NCBI RefSeq assembly: GCF_037975245.1
Contig: NC_092561.1
Span: forward strand, 9,173,001-9,237,000
Source of the DNA: Apostichopus japonicus
Taxonomy: Eukaryota; Echinodermata; Holothuroidea; Aspidochirotida; Stichopodidae
Direction: 5' to 3'
DNA length: 64,000 nucleotides
Under the pieces are notes generated by a model. That model was not told the origin of the DNA and did not search any database. It saw only the letters and a list, made by a program, of their open reading frames with translations. A program made the position numbers and the translations under genes. This document shows, piece after piece, positions 12,901 through 23,565 of the stretch (its first letter is position 1; every line of letters starts with the position of its first letter).

Positions 12901-14189
12901 ATGCACGATTTGACGTCTAAGCTTTGCTATATAGACGTTCAGTCGGGGATTCTTTGCAAAATTCAAAAGTATTTATCAGCCCAAACTTGCGCTGATACCT
13001 ATATATAGACCTAATGTATAATCTAAACATACCTCAGAATGCACGATTTGACGTCTAAGCTTTGCTATTTTCTTGGGGAGATCCCCTAGCCTCTACCTCT
13101 CCTAAACAAAAGCGGCCCACATAAGAGTTGCATTCAACGAACCCCCAGTCGTTCCAATCTTTCGTGAAAGATTTGCCCCCCACCCCACCCACATGTGCAC
13201 GACACTATGTAGGAGTTTGTCTTTTAAACTAGGGTACGCACTTTGATAACAATCTCCCCTCTCTTTTTTCTCTCACGTTTAGTGTGGTGCAGTTCGTCAC
13301 CGTTGTCTTTACCCTCTACAAGTGGCAGTTTCACATCTACTCCATCCTCGCCATGCGTCTCATCCTGTCGATCCTTCTCGATACCTTCTTTCTCAGTTCG
13401 TTTCATTTTTCTCTCCAGTTGGGTGTAAACGGTATCGCTTACGGTAACATCATTGCCAACGGTGTCATAACTGTTTACTGCATCATAATCCTGCTCGTCA
13501 AATTTCGAACGACTTGCCAAAGTCTTTTCTCAAAGATGTCCTTCTCTTGGATGAAGAAATGGGGAACTGTGGGTTTCTATTCCGGGTTAGATTCCTTCGT
13601 GAGAAACCTCTTCTATGCCATTTGCGTCGTAAGAATGATGAACGTGATATCTGAACAAGGAACGTATTGGCTGGCGAATGAATTCATCTGGAACTGGCTT
13701 CTAATAGCGTTTCTACCATTATCGGACGTGCTGAAACAAGACACCGGAGCATCGACAAGTCCTGTGGTACATCATAGGGTCAAAACGGCTGGTTACACGA
13801 TTCTAACCGTCATCATAGGGTTGCTATGGTGTGCTAGCATTCCGGTATGGAAGCCGTTCTTGAACACTGTGATGAACATACCAGAGAATCACGTCGACGC
13901 GGTCTTTCAGCTTATTCTGATTCTCATGCCCGCATACATCGTATTCATGGTGAACACACTAATGGACAGTGTTTTCATCGGTAAAGGGAGGACTGGTTTA
14001 CTACCTATTCAATCCATTATTACTAATATTTGCATATTTGGTGTATCTTTTGTCTTGTTTCTCTGTGACGTATATGAACCAACTCTAATTAACATATCCG
14101 TCTTATTTGCGTCTGGTATTGTTGTAGACTTTATGATCACAACAGTCCTCTACATTTGGTTCATTAACAAGATTGACTACGAAATATAG
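9962..14189 (+). CDS. MATE-like 12-TM antiporter, gene 2 (two exons, 515 aa)
   Basis: Exons 9962-10602 and 13283-14189, phase-2 intron of 2,680 bp, donor AG|GTAAGC and acceptor CACGTTTAG|TG. The protein matches gene 1 almost throughout the membrane part but has a shorter hydrophilic N-tail of about 75 residues (MKPPSVRSDQYGSQRPVEAE...), with a deletion of about 23 residues and many changes there. TM segments follow the gene 1 pattern. TM9 reads LTVIIGLLWCASIPVWKPFL. The second exon differs from gene 4 by only a few residues. The intron carries an expanded 160-bp minisatellite and a 138-bp triplication. Likely role: membrane exporter of organic cations, toxins or metabolites coupled to an ion gradient, by family analogy only. 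Confidence 0.75.
10640..10844. mobile_element. Partial hAT-like MITE in gene 2 intron
   Basis: It starts CAGGGGCGTAGCAAAGGGGG. The interior (about 10715-10830) is the reverse complement of the interior of the complete element at 32202-32459, including the GATATCGCTAGTAATTTC and TTTTCAGCCAAAAGTTTC words. The far terminus is replaced by the minisatellite that follows. Counterpart in gene 4: from 54906. Confidence 0.7.
10845..11940. repeat. Intronic minisatellite, 7 units of about 160-168 bp
   Basis: Units begin with GGTATCAAATAGAG at 10845, 11004, 11167, 11335, 11500, 11662 and 11828. Each contains a variable G-rich/TG-rich segment and a GTGAGCACAGCAGT block. It appears to have grown from the internal part of the MITE directly upstream. 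Gene 4 has only three units (from 55109), so the array is a VNTR. Minus-strand open frames here are repeat artefacts. Confidence 0.93.
11941..12662 (+). other. Gene 2 intron, unique part
   Basis: A C-rich tract (11945-11990) is followed by about 650 bp of AT-rich non-coding DNA shared with 56217-56960 in gene 4. No exon is predicted: the frames here lack splice sites and domain-like sequence. Confidence 0.5.
12663..13076. repeat. 138-bp tandem triplication in gene 2 intron
   Basis: The word TCAGTCGGGGATTC recurs at 12663, 12801 and 12939, a period of 138 bp. Units 2 and 3 are nearly identical and unit 1 slightly diverged. Gene 4 has a single unit (near 56964) and genes 1 and 3 a single diverged one, so the triplication is specific to this copy. 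Confidence 0.95.
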
Positions 14190-15740
14190 CCAAACGACTA
14201 TAAGCTAGTATTGGCATCCAAAGCATACAGCGTTGCTAAGGATAGCCATTGCATCTTCTTCTATCCATGAAGCTGTATTGGTATCGACATATATGTATAT
14301 ATATATATATATATGGCTTGAAACAATGGGAACTCACTGCCTCTGAAAAAGCGGAATTGATAGAAACTTCAGCAAAATCATGCATCGTTTTGAAACAGCT
14401 TCTGTTTATGACCACCAAGAGTGTATTTGTGTTGCTTGTGGGCCTATATGTTACAGAACGGTGTTATTAGTATATTCACAGGCAGCTGTCTCTACCATCC
14501 CAAAAAATATATATCACGTGATCATATTGAATGGCATTTTCTGAACAAGTCAACAGTAGTAATACTGTAATACAACATTTCTTTTCCATTTCTGTTACGA
14601 AACCAAAACGAAATAGCTATAGGCCTACGCTTCTAAAAATAATACGAAAAATAATAATCATAAAGTTTGTCTCTGAATCAAATTTATGAATTTGCTTGTG
14701 TAATACTGTTATGCTACTATGTGTATATGATCACTAAGTGTTTTATATTTTTCATTTGGCAGCTATAGCACGTTTATAGTATCACAGTCACAGGCGGCTA
14801 TATCTCTAAGCAAAGACAGATCACGTGATCACTTGAATGACAATTCCAGAGCAATTCAATAGTAATAATACTGTAATAAAACAATTTAGATATTTCTACT
14901 GTACATATCATAGGCCTAAGTAACGAAATAGCTTAATGCTTACTTATAACTCCAAAAAGTAATGTTAAGGTTTGTCTCAACCTCCATTTAATTCATCAAT
15001 GTATATATTTAATTCTGCAAACATTCCATAATAAATAGTCGTATAACTTGCAAGTAAAATATACAGTTGTATTGTTGTATTCCATAATTAAGATCATATT
15101 ATCACTATCCATCGACAGCCTCGCTTGCACGATGACGTCATCAACCATCTCTTCCAAGTGACCCCCCGCATTATACATTTAAAAACTTTGAGGAAAATAA
15201 TCATTTTAAACTGGATTTTGCTTTATATGTTGTATATAACCCAGTGCACTATTTTAACCAACGTAGGGCCTATGTAATAGCCTATATATACACATACGCT
15301 CAAAGTTGCCAACGAAACCGTATGGGCGAATATGGGGTGTGTGACGATGACACCCTACAAATCCCGAGTGAAATCAAAAAGTCGATCTCAAAATTGGAGC
15401 CGAATTCAGCGTGGTCTTTCACCCATCACATAAAAACAATGAAACGAAACTGAGGAAATAGAAGGGGAAAAACATTCTCTCGTTTTCTACCTTGCGTCTA
15501 CATTTCCCAATTTTGAATAATATTTGGCTAAAATAATGCAACAACTTCCACAGTAGTCGTGTAATACATACATTCCGATGTGATTGAATTCCTCCTAGAA
15601 ATGTAGCGGTTCTGAAATCAATAGGATAGTCGCATTTTCTCTATTACCATCTGAACTCTCAATAACCCCACACGCTTGTGTATAATTATAAACCCCTCTT
15701 TGCGAAGCTCATTTGGTCGTTTGAGAGTTGCTAACTTTGC
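14190..15740. other. 3' flank of gene 2, no gene seen
   Basis: Shared with 58209-59764. It contains a short TA run at 14293-14314 and two similar CACGTGATCA-containing stretches (about 14480-14560 and 14775-14880), suggesting an old local duplication of roughly 300 bp. An AATAAA hexamer inside GTAATAAAAC (near 14873) could be a distant polyadenylation signal. Frames present show no domains. Confidence 0.45.
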
Positions 15741-16030
15741 TAAGCCATCATGAACATGTTATAGGCTACACATCGAATTTAAGATCACCTGCAGGGATCA
15801 CTCCTCATTACGAAAACGTTCTTGTAACTGACAAAGGGTTAATTAAATAACATGTTAGTAGCACATGTTAGCACTTCACATGACCCTCCATGCACTGTTG
15901 GTATGTTTCCTACTGTGGAACACAGACAGCAATACATTTCTGTGCTGTGGAGTGATGATCCCTCCATGTCACACCTACATTCGATGACGTCATATGATGC
16001 CTCTCCAAATTGACGTTTAGTCGGTCCAGG
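15741..16030 (+). repeat. Direct repeat 1 flanking a LINE end
   Basis: About 285 bp from TAAGCCATCATGAACATG to GGTCCAGG, recurring at 16707-16984 with about 10% change. The pair brackets the LINE fragment exactly. Counterpart in copy B: 59765-60054. Confidence 0.9.
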
Positions 16031-16706
16031 TATCGAAAAACGATATATCGAAAAACAAGTTATCGAAAAACGAGTTTCTGAGAAACTGGCAGGAAGGAAT
16101 CTGAAAAATCATTGCACAAAAACTGAAAAAATTTTCAATCACAAGAAAAGGAAATGAAAGTTGGAAGAATTGTAAATAATGTTGGAAGCTTGCTGGGGAC
16201 CGAAGAAGATATTAACCGAAGAATTGGTATAACCAACGAAACATTAAGCTTAGGATTTTCGATACTTTATTAAAGAGTATTTTTTGTACAATTGCGAACT
16301 GTGGGGCACAGCGAAGGATCTTGATCGCAAAATTGACTTTTTTTTCAAAGGAGACTGTTTCGTAATATTCTCAACATTAGATGGACCAATAACAATTGGT
16401 TATCAAACGATGCGCTTTACAATGAAACCAACCAAACACCTTGGTCATCCATAGTCGCACATAGAAGATTGAGATTTTTTGGCCATGTAGCAAGACTCCA
16501 GGAGGACGCTTTAAGAGAAGCATTGAGACATACTGCTTAACCAGTAGGAAGGCCCGTGACTACCTTGCTTGGCAAAATAAAGTCGCAATTTAAGGACGTT
16601 AACATTAACAATTTCGAGGAAGCAATAAACCTTGCGCAAGATCGTGATACGTGGCGGAGGTTAATCACTGAGCATGTCGGATAGACGAGACTAAACTTAC
16701 TACTAC
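16031..16706 (+). mobile_element. Degenerate LINE 3' end (reverse transcriptase C-terminal region)
   Basis: Translation of the plus strand across several stops and frame changes gives the typical C-terminal tail of a LINE ORF2 protein: LFRNILNIRWTNNNWLSNDA, HRRLRFFGHVARLQEDALRE, then after a stop PVGRPVTTLLGKIKSQFKD and EEAINLAQDRDTWRRLITEH. It ends in a short (TAC)n tail. Only the part after the polymerase domain is present, so it is a dead, 5'-truncated copy. Copy B has the same at 60055-60730, and a shorter family member lies at 36423-36613. Confidence 0.85.
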
Positions 16707-16984
16707 TAAGCAATAATGAACATGTTATACACATCGAATTTAAGATCATCTGGAGGGATCACTCCTCATTACGAAAACGTTCTTATAACTGACAAAGGGT
16801 TGAATAACATGTTAGTAGCACATGTGAGCACGTTACATGACCCTCCATGCATTGTTGGTATGTTTTCCTACTGTGGAGCACAGAATGTAATACATTTCTG
16901 TGCTGCGGAGCGATCCCTCTGTGTATTATATTCGATGACGTCATATGATGCCTCTCCATGAAATTGACGTATATTAGGTCCAGG
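16707..16984 (+). repeat. Direct repeat 2 flanking the LINE end
   Basis: Second copy of the 15741-16030 sequence. The corresponding repeat in copy B is split by a hAT element at 60916-61702. AATGTAAT at 16884-16891 is the unoccupied target site of that element. Confidence 0.9.
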
Positions 16985-17885
16985 TTGATGTATACGCCGC
17001 TGGTGAAACACGCATAGCACGCAATATTTTCAACTGCACAGGCTACGCACGCGGTCAAACGGCCACATGCACAATGGCTATACAAGCGCAGAGTCACAGT
17101 ACACAACGTCTCCGTGTCAAGTAAGAATATTAGTCTAACTGTACCTTGTTAGATGCTTGTTGAATGATTCTGGAAATTTGCGGCACAAAGGACAATAATT
17201 TATAAATAAAATAAGTTATACAATCTAAAGACAACATTGCAGTTCCAATGTATAATTACAATATCTTATGTGTTATATACACGTGTATTCAGAATCACAA
17301 CAAAGACGCGTATCGCGAACGCATGCACGCGTCGATGACACGCGCGCACACACAGCTATAAAGTCACACGAGCCTATCAGACTCCTGTTTGGAAAGGGAT
17401 GATTCGTGAAGTGTCTTATGCATATTGAGAGAAATGGGCGTGTCTAAGGAAGGTTTCTGTTTTGAACCTGGTTCCTGAGAGGGAGTTGTTCGGAAATCAA
17501 GAACAAAGGTTACGATTGGTTATAGTTTGCAATATGACGAATACAGACATGTACATACTTTGTCGGTCGCCCAGCTCGTTTGTCTGGACACGAGCTGTTC
17601 AAATCATCAACCCTGTGGTTTTCAAAAAGCAAAATCTGCCTTAGAAAATAATCCAGGGCCCCTTTGTACGATATAGTTCTTTCACAAAAGTATAAGTTCA
17701 GTTATAAGAAGACAGTTGTAGAAGCATAAAAAATAATATCCTTTATAGTAAAAGTTCGTTCCTGTACTAATTTCCATTAAATACGATTCCGCGCTAAGGG
17801 GGGTTGTAACACTATAACTGTGTCAAATTTCACAAAATGAATGCATATGGTATGTCATGTGATCAGAGTATACGGTAACCTACAT
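16985..17885. other. Non-coding stretch, no gene seen
   Basis: Shared with 61804-62704. CG-rich words (ACGCGT, CACGCGCGC) lie near 17290-17350. The 60-aa frame at 17462-17644 is identical in both copies but has no recognisable features. Confidence 0.4.
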
Positions 17886-18820
17886 CCTAGTTTCTCAACC
17901 TTTTTCTATCCAGGGACCCCTTGAGATAAACTGAAATGTTTGGAGGACCCCCGGACAGTGACCGCCGGCCTGGGGGAGGGGTATAAGGCGAGGGGTGTCC
18001 CCCTCCCCTTTTGATTTTTTTTCAATATTTGAGGGTTAGATGCGAAATGGTGCATTATTTTGTGACTTTTGAAGTAAATTTATGTTCAAGAATTTATGAT
18101 CAGCAATGCATTTTTCTGGGCCTGGAATGCAGTTTTCCTAGACCTGAAAATATTGCTAGGCATAGGCCTACTTGGAAATCAAATTATATATTTCCCAATT
18201 AAATTTTAATTTGGAAGCGATGAGTTGTCAGATACAAACTGGTTGATTCTTCATGAGGTCAGGAGAATTATGGGTTTTCTTTGTCAGAGATAGCTGCAAA
18301 TGGCACCGTTTTTTTGTGTCAAATCCAAGTTAGTTATAACTTTTCCTCCACCAAAGCCTTATAACTACCGCGCTTCGCTGTGTCAACAGTGAGCAACGCA
18401 TCAAATATAGTTATTGCTCTGCATATTAGGATGTATAGTGTCCAGTTACGTACACAACACTCGGGTGGCATGTTATCCATACCTCACCGAATGTATACCA
18501 ATGAGAAACTATATTACTTGTTTTCATCGGGGAACGCACGATTCAACATTTATCGACTACTGACCATACGGTCTGATCATCAGGGTCCGACGTATTGACG
18601 GCTAGCCTAGCCTAGATTTCTAGAGGCATACATACTTCTTCCTTCGACTATATCTCTCATTCCATTTTTCACGAACCTCTTCGGCTTTCGCGGACCCTTA
18701 TTTTTTTCACGGACCCTTATTTTTTCACGGACCCCCTGCGGACCCCTTTGCCCTCACGGACCCCCAAATAGATTTCACGGACCCCCTAGGGGTCCGCGGA
18801 CCCCAGGTTGAGTAACCCTG
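17886..18820. mobile_element. hAT-like non-autonomous element, present only in copy A
   Basis: About 935 bp absent from the equivalent point in copy B (62704/62705). Ends are related inverted repeats: left TAGTTTCTCAACC...CCAGGGACCCC, right GGGGTCCGCGGACCCC...GGTTGAGTAACCCTG, of the CAGGGTT-CTCAACCT hAT type. The right side contains a short array of CACGGACCC words. Neither an 8-bp target duplication nor a transposase frame is seen, so loss from copy B is as possible as insertion in copy A. Confidence 0.6.
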
Positions 18821-20944
18821 ATTATCGATGTTAACGCATTGCGAAGGCATGTAATGTACATATCAAGCACAATGTAAGTTATGCACTGTCACGTAGATAC
18901 ACACTCTCTTGACTTTTGAGTCGATTGGCTGCTAGATAAAAATGTAGTATCAAAGCAGATGATTAAATTTAATTCAATTTGCGCATTCAATTTAAAAGCA
19001 TGTGCAAGGATGGGGGAAGAGTGAGATGGACAGAATATAACAGGGAAGCACCCCTACATATAAATTTGACTTATGTTATACCCGGCAGTGTATAACTCGT
19101 GACAATTCTTTGCAGCAGCAACTACAAACACTACAACAGAGGAAGTTGAAAGCAAGGACGGTATTTTAGAAAGCATCACACACAATTAGTTGTAAGACGC
19201 TACGCATTATTTGTCATAAATTAACTTGAACAACGACGTTAAACAATGACCTACACCAAACTGTGTTTCAAAGAATAATGTAATGGTTGACAAAGGCATG
19301 GATTTGTATCAAAGTAAAGAAAAAGCTTGAAGTTAGGAAACTGGTTTCATATTATAAAGTCAGTTAATTTCAGTTGAAAAAAAGTTTACATTAGACAAAC
19401 TCAAATTGTAACGCTATTGGCGTTCCATATGATGCGGCGCGGGCTGGGCATGTATTTCTTTGGCTTAGGCCATAGAGCAGAATATTTACGTGCTTTAGTT
19501 TAGTGCTAGCCTAGCTTCACTTCCGCCTGTACCTTTTGCGTAAAGCTAGCCGTTACCCAGTGCACTGAATTGCGCGTGCAAAATTTACGATTCGCTTGCC
19601 TATCACCTGGCAACCTGCTAGGATCTCGTTGGATTAAAGCAAATTTTGGCTAATGAAAAAGACGCCATCAAAAATATCGGTCAGTCATTAGAAACGCAAA
19701 ATTTCACGCAAAACTCTTGTCCTAACCTAAGTTAGACAAGCCGCCTAGGCTCTCGGCCTATGCTAGCCTAGCTCAGTTAGGCTAGGCTTAACAGTTAAGC
19801 TACAAAACAACGTTAGGCCTGAGTTATCAACGTCAAGTTAGATAGAACTTACACTCAGTAGCCCATGTTAGTATGCAAGGTTAGGACCTAACTTAGCCTG
19901 CAGTTGACAAATTGACACTCCCATCGTCGTGGTAAATTGTAGCCTGTTATTTTGTGGATCAAGCCAATCTTTAACTTTAAAGTTGTTTAACCAATTGGAT
20001 TATTTCATTGATGATTTCTAATATGATAAATATAATATCTAGGCTAAGCCTAGTGCTATGCATAACATTGCTGTACTATTAGTTCCTTAGCATAGGCAAA
20101 GGATGAGTTGATCTCTTTTACACATTCAAGTTACACCCATAAAGCTATATGCCTAGGCTATGTCTTCCTCAAATAAATTGAGAAAAATACATCACATCTC
20201 TTATTCCACCACAGGTTTACTGTTATAAGTGCATGAATTGACTTTATGATGGTATAATAGAAAGAATTATACTTGTAAAGGTCGGGCATTGAACTGCTTG
20301 AAGCCACAAAAAATTTCCCTAACTTAGCGCACGCCTTGAAGTTGACTGTGTAATTATGCTAAATGTTTGAAATAATCCGAGAAAGTCACAAGTGATGTTT
20401 TCTTGTTTCACTGTGGCAATTTTTTGTGGCCATTTCTGGGTTCCAATTTGACTGACAAGAACAGCAATTTACTCGCAATCTAAGGATTGCTGGTCGAAAT
20501 CCTGACCAGATCATTGTGTAGTTTCATTTATGCCATCCACATTATCTCCTTTGCCTCTCTACTCAGGTTAATAGAGATAATTGAAAACTATTGTTGTATA
20601 TGGCTGCATCATATGGGAAGACCCCCAGGGGTAGTGTTACCATATATTTGGGTTGAATAGGTGGACACTGTGTGAAGCTTATAAATGAGCTAATTTGCTG
20701 CTGTCAAGCGTACTTGTATTTTGAAAACAGAAGTTAATGTTTCCAAAATGTTTCAGTTATAATGATGCATACAACAGGGCCAACAACATCTGCATGCTAC
20801 TTTTTCTAAGTTGCCAATATCAGTTGGAAGTCTGACCTCAATATATGACCGTTACTAGCAAATTTTCGAGCACAGCTACTTGACCCGGAAGTAATTGTTT
20901 CGCGCAAATCCGGTTCTACGGACTTCGGTTCGCTACTTCCACGT
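18821..20944. other. Non-coding stretch spanning the last A/B-matched bases
   Basis: Matches 62705-64000 up to 20108, where copy B leaves the window. It is rich in CCTAGGCTAGCC and TAGGCCTA-type low-complexity words (19500-19900, 20040-20160). No exon recognised. Confidence 0.45.
20885..20892 (+). promoter_or_regulatory. ETS-type CCGGAAGT promoter motif
   Basis: CCGGAAGT lies 53 bp before the ATG at 20945, in a short CG-containing stretch without a TATA box. ETS/GABP sites of this form are typical of TATA-less housekeeping promoters. This supports the next feature as a true first exon. Binding is inferred. Confidence 0.45.
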
Positions 20945-21118
20945 ATGGATGTAATCGGTAAAATTCGCAAACATCCCAATGTCATTCGGGTTTACGAGTA
21001 TCGTAGCTCGATAAAGGATACTTTAGAGACTCAAATACGATCATTTCCGGAAAGAAACGAAGATTTTACCAATAGAACAGTGCATTTTCTTATCGACGAC
21101 CAACGCAAAAACATAAAG
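20945..21118 (+). CDS. First coding exon of an unrecognised gene (58 codons)
   Basis: ATG GAT GTA ATC opens a 174-nt frame that ends exactly at a strong donor, AAG|GTAAGT, in phase 0. The peptide (MDVIGKIRKHPNVIRVYEYR... to DDQRKNIK) is polar and charged, with no signal peptide or membrane segment. Its composition and the donor suggest a real exon. The downstream partner was not found: the DED gene has its own start, and the coiled-coil exon at 29753 needs phase 2, so at least one linking exon would be missing if this belongs to that gene. No function can be assigned. Confidence 0.5.
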
Positions 21119-23104
21119 GTAAGTCAAATCGAGTCGACGTCTATCGTTATGTGACTTTCGCGTCTTAGACAACTTTTAACCGTAAAAATAGCATTTTTGT
21201 AATAAATAAGCTTGAATCTTACTCATATTTTTCAGAAAACTTGTAACTCCCCCGAAAAGTGTGATTTTTTGGTCAACGAAAATGGTGCTCCTATGTGGTT
21301 TTGGTTGCCCCTAATACATGTATCCTAACGTACATAATACACATATACACGAAAGCACCGTATCCTATAACGTGCAGCCTAGCGCTATATGTCGACTATG
21401 ATGTAGCTAGTGCTAGATTTGCAACGTCTCGTATTTTTCGTAATCTTTCTATTCGGCATAGATTCCCTTCATTTTTTTGCGTTAATATGGAAAAATCAGG
21501 GAGTTGATAAGTCACGGTACTACTTATGGCTACTAAATAGTTAAAATTTAAAAATTCGAGGGCATAGCGGACAGTAATATTACTGTACTAGCCTAGGCCC
21601 CTAGTACAAGCCTAGGCTAGCCTATAGGCCTAGTACTTTTGTATTTACTAAAGTACTGTAATATACTACGACAAGTTTTTACTACAGGTAGGCCCTAGCC
21701 TAGTTTTAGTAATACTAGAATACCTGCATAGTTTAGTCCAATTTTAATAATGGACTAAGGCTTATAACCTTTAGTTCTTAGCCTACGCCTTCTTGTCCTT
21801 GTGTAATAATTCTAAGGGGCCTGTTCTTGAAAAGATTTGGACTGCATAAGATACAATTTAGTATTATTATTATTTTACAAAAATTATTAGTAGTACTAGT
21901 AGACTGCCTTTGTACTATGTATAATTTAAGATCATGGCTTATTATGAGTTTTATTAAAGCTGGACTGGGTGAAAATTTCCTCCATCCTGGGATCGGGATC
22001 CATTTCAATTTCACTTTGTTACAAGTGTTCAAGACCGGTATTAGATCCATGACTTAAGTCTAGGCCCAATTCCCTATGCTTAATATGTAGAGCAAGATAC
22101 GTAACACAGAAATAAAACTAGCTTGCTTTATACTGCTTACACTTTATACTTATTGCTATTACAGTTAGACCTACTGCTGGTACTTGAGAACAATTGCACC
22201 TCATAGAGCCATGTAGTTGTACATAGCTACTTATAATTCCAGGTGACTTAAAACAATGTCAGGGATCATTTTGTGACAACATGTTTTGCTGTTAACGAGA
22301 GTTTACGATCTTTTTATTGTTATGTTGTTTTCTATGATAGGTACAGTAGTAGAAGTACTTAGTTAGTCATTCACGTACAGTCTTCCCTATGTGTGTGTGT
22401 GTCACACACAGATTTCTCTAAGGTGCTTTCCCATGTATATATGACCAAAAAAAAGTTATTCCCAAAAAGAAGAAAAGTTTCATTCACTATTAGATTTGTT
22501 TTGTTATGTATAATGACTAACATTGCAAAATGCAGTTCCACTGGTATTAAGTATTAGCCCAGAGAGCTTCCAGAGTTTATTACATCCTCATGTTTATTAT
22601 CCTCATATCTGAAGTCTTCATATAAGAGTTTATTTATAGAAATCTGTTAATAAATGTAGTCTCACATTCTATTTAATACTATATATCTTTAAGTTCCTAG
22701 CTCTCTTATATGTACCCGTAGTAAGAAGGAATGCAGCCTGTGGATCAGTTAAGTGCCTGTTGTTACAACTCTGCTCCATATTGTTTGTTTAATCAGGTTG
22801 TATTATTAGTGTGCTACCTTTAAGCAATTTTGTTTTCTATATATGTGTAATTTACATTTTTCCTCAGTTTCTGTTATACTCTTATAGAAAGAACAAGTTG
22901 TGTGCAGCAACAGGCTGTAATATACTCAGCAGTCTCATGCCCATTCTCTAGCTAACTCGAACAGGTTATTGGCCCAGACACATACACTGGAAGTTAACTG
23001 TGTAGAATAGATTGTTGTTTGGAATTTATGTGCTGATTTTGGAACCATTTCTTGGGAATTGTCGGTACTTAAATTGGTTAATTTAGTCGTGACAACTGAC
23101 CAAT
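21119..23104. other. Intron or intergenic DNA, no gene seen
   Basis: AT-rich, with more CCTAGGC-type words at 21590-21700 and a short TG/CACACA inverted pair near 22390-22410. Open frames at 21295-21507 and 21827-22057 show no splice or domain evidence. Confidence 0.4.
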
Positions 23105-23565
23105 ATGGCTGGAACAACAGAAGATATGACGTGGAAAATTAACAAAATGGATGGCTCGAACTGGCTGACATGGAATTTCCAGATGAGACATTTGTTTCTT
23201 GCAAAAGGCCTGTGGGCTATGAGGATGGCTCAGGAAAGTTGGGGGTTACTGTATGTGAGAAGTAGAAGAGTGCAAACTTGAAAAAGACACAACTGGCATT
23301 TTTCACCATTGTGCTTGCAATAGCATCTAGTCAGCTGGAATTAATTACAACAAGTGAGAAACCTAGTGATGCTTAGGATGCCTTGCGTACTCTGTTCGAA
23401 AAGGATTCTCTAACCAACAAAATTCAGCTCAAGAAAAAGTACCTCAGAACTGAAATGGCAGAGGACAAGTCAGTTGGAAATAATTTGAATTATATGAAAG
23501 GAAGTATGGATCGTTGGGCTGCTATTGGTGCTCCTATTTCAGAAGAAGACCAGGTTGTTAAAGTT
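23105..23565 (+). pseudogene. Ty1/copia-type gag remnant
   Basis: Reads as the N-terminal part of a copia gag polyprotein (DUF4219/UBN2-like). WKINKMDGSNWLTWNFQMRH opens from an ATG at 23105. After a frame change comes TQLAFFTIVLAIASSQLELI, then SDA-stop-DALRTLFEKDSL, where the usual Trp codon is TAG, then KKYLRTEMAEDKSVG and WAAIGAPISEEDQVV. Sequence then changes abruptly at about 23566. No zinc knuckle, protease, integrase, reverse transcriptase or LTR is seen nearby. It is a dead fragment, about 155 codons of a gag that is normally 250-400 aa. Confidence 0.85.

Larger units (their letters stand above)
286..20108 (+). repeat. Segmental duplication, copy A
   Basis: From about 286 onward the sequence matches 44429 onward in the same orientation, and the match is still running when the window ends (20108 corresponds to 64000). 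It contains MATE-like genes 1 and 2, a fold-back element, a GATATC palindrome field, a hAT-like MITE, a LINE end and many non-coding blocks in the same order as copy B. Identity varies. I counted roughly nine differences across 5240-8640, but more substitutions and indels in 286-5240 and in the gene 2 intron. Copy A alone carries the 17886-18820 element; copy B alone carries the 60916-61702 element. Real tandem duplication and unmerged haplotypes are both possible. Confidence 0.97.

Noticed and set aside
16783-17106. Cys-rich minus-strand frame of 107 aa
   Set aside because: Interrupted by the hAT element in copy B, and it overlaps a dispersed direct repeat; no supporting signals.
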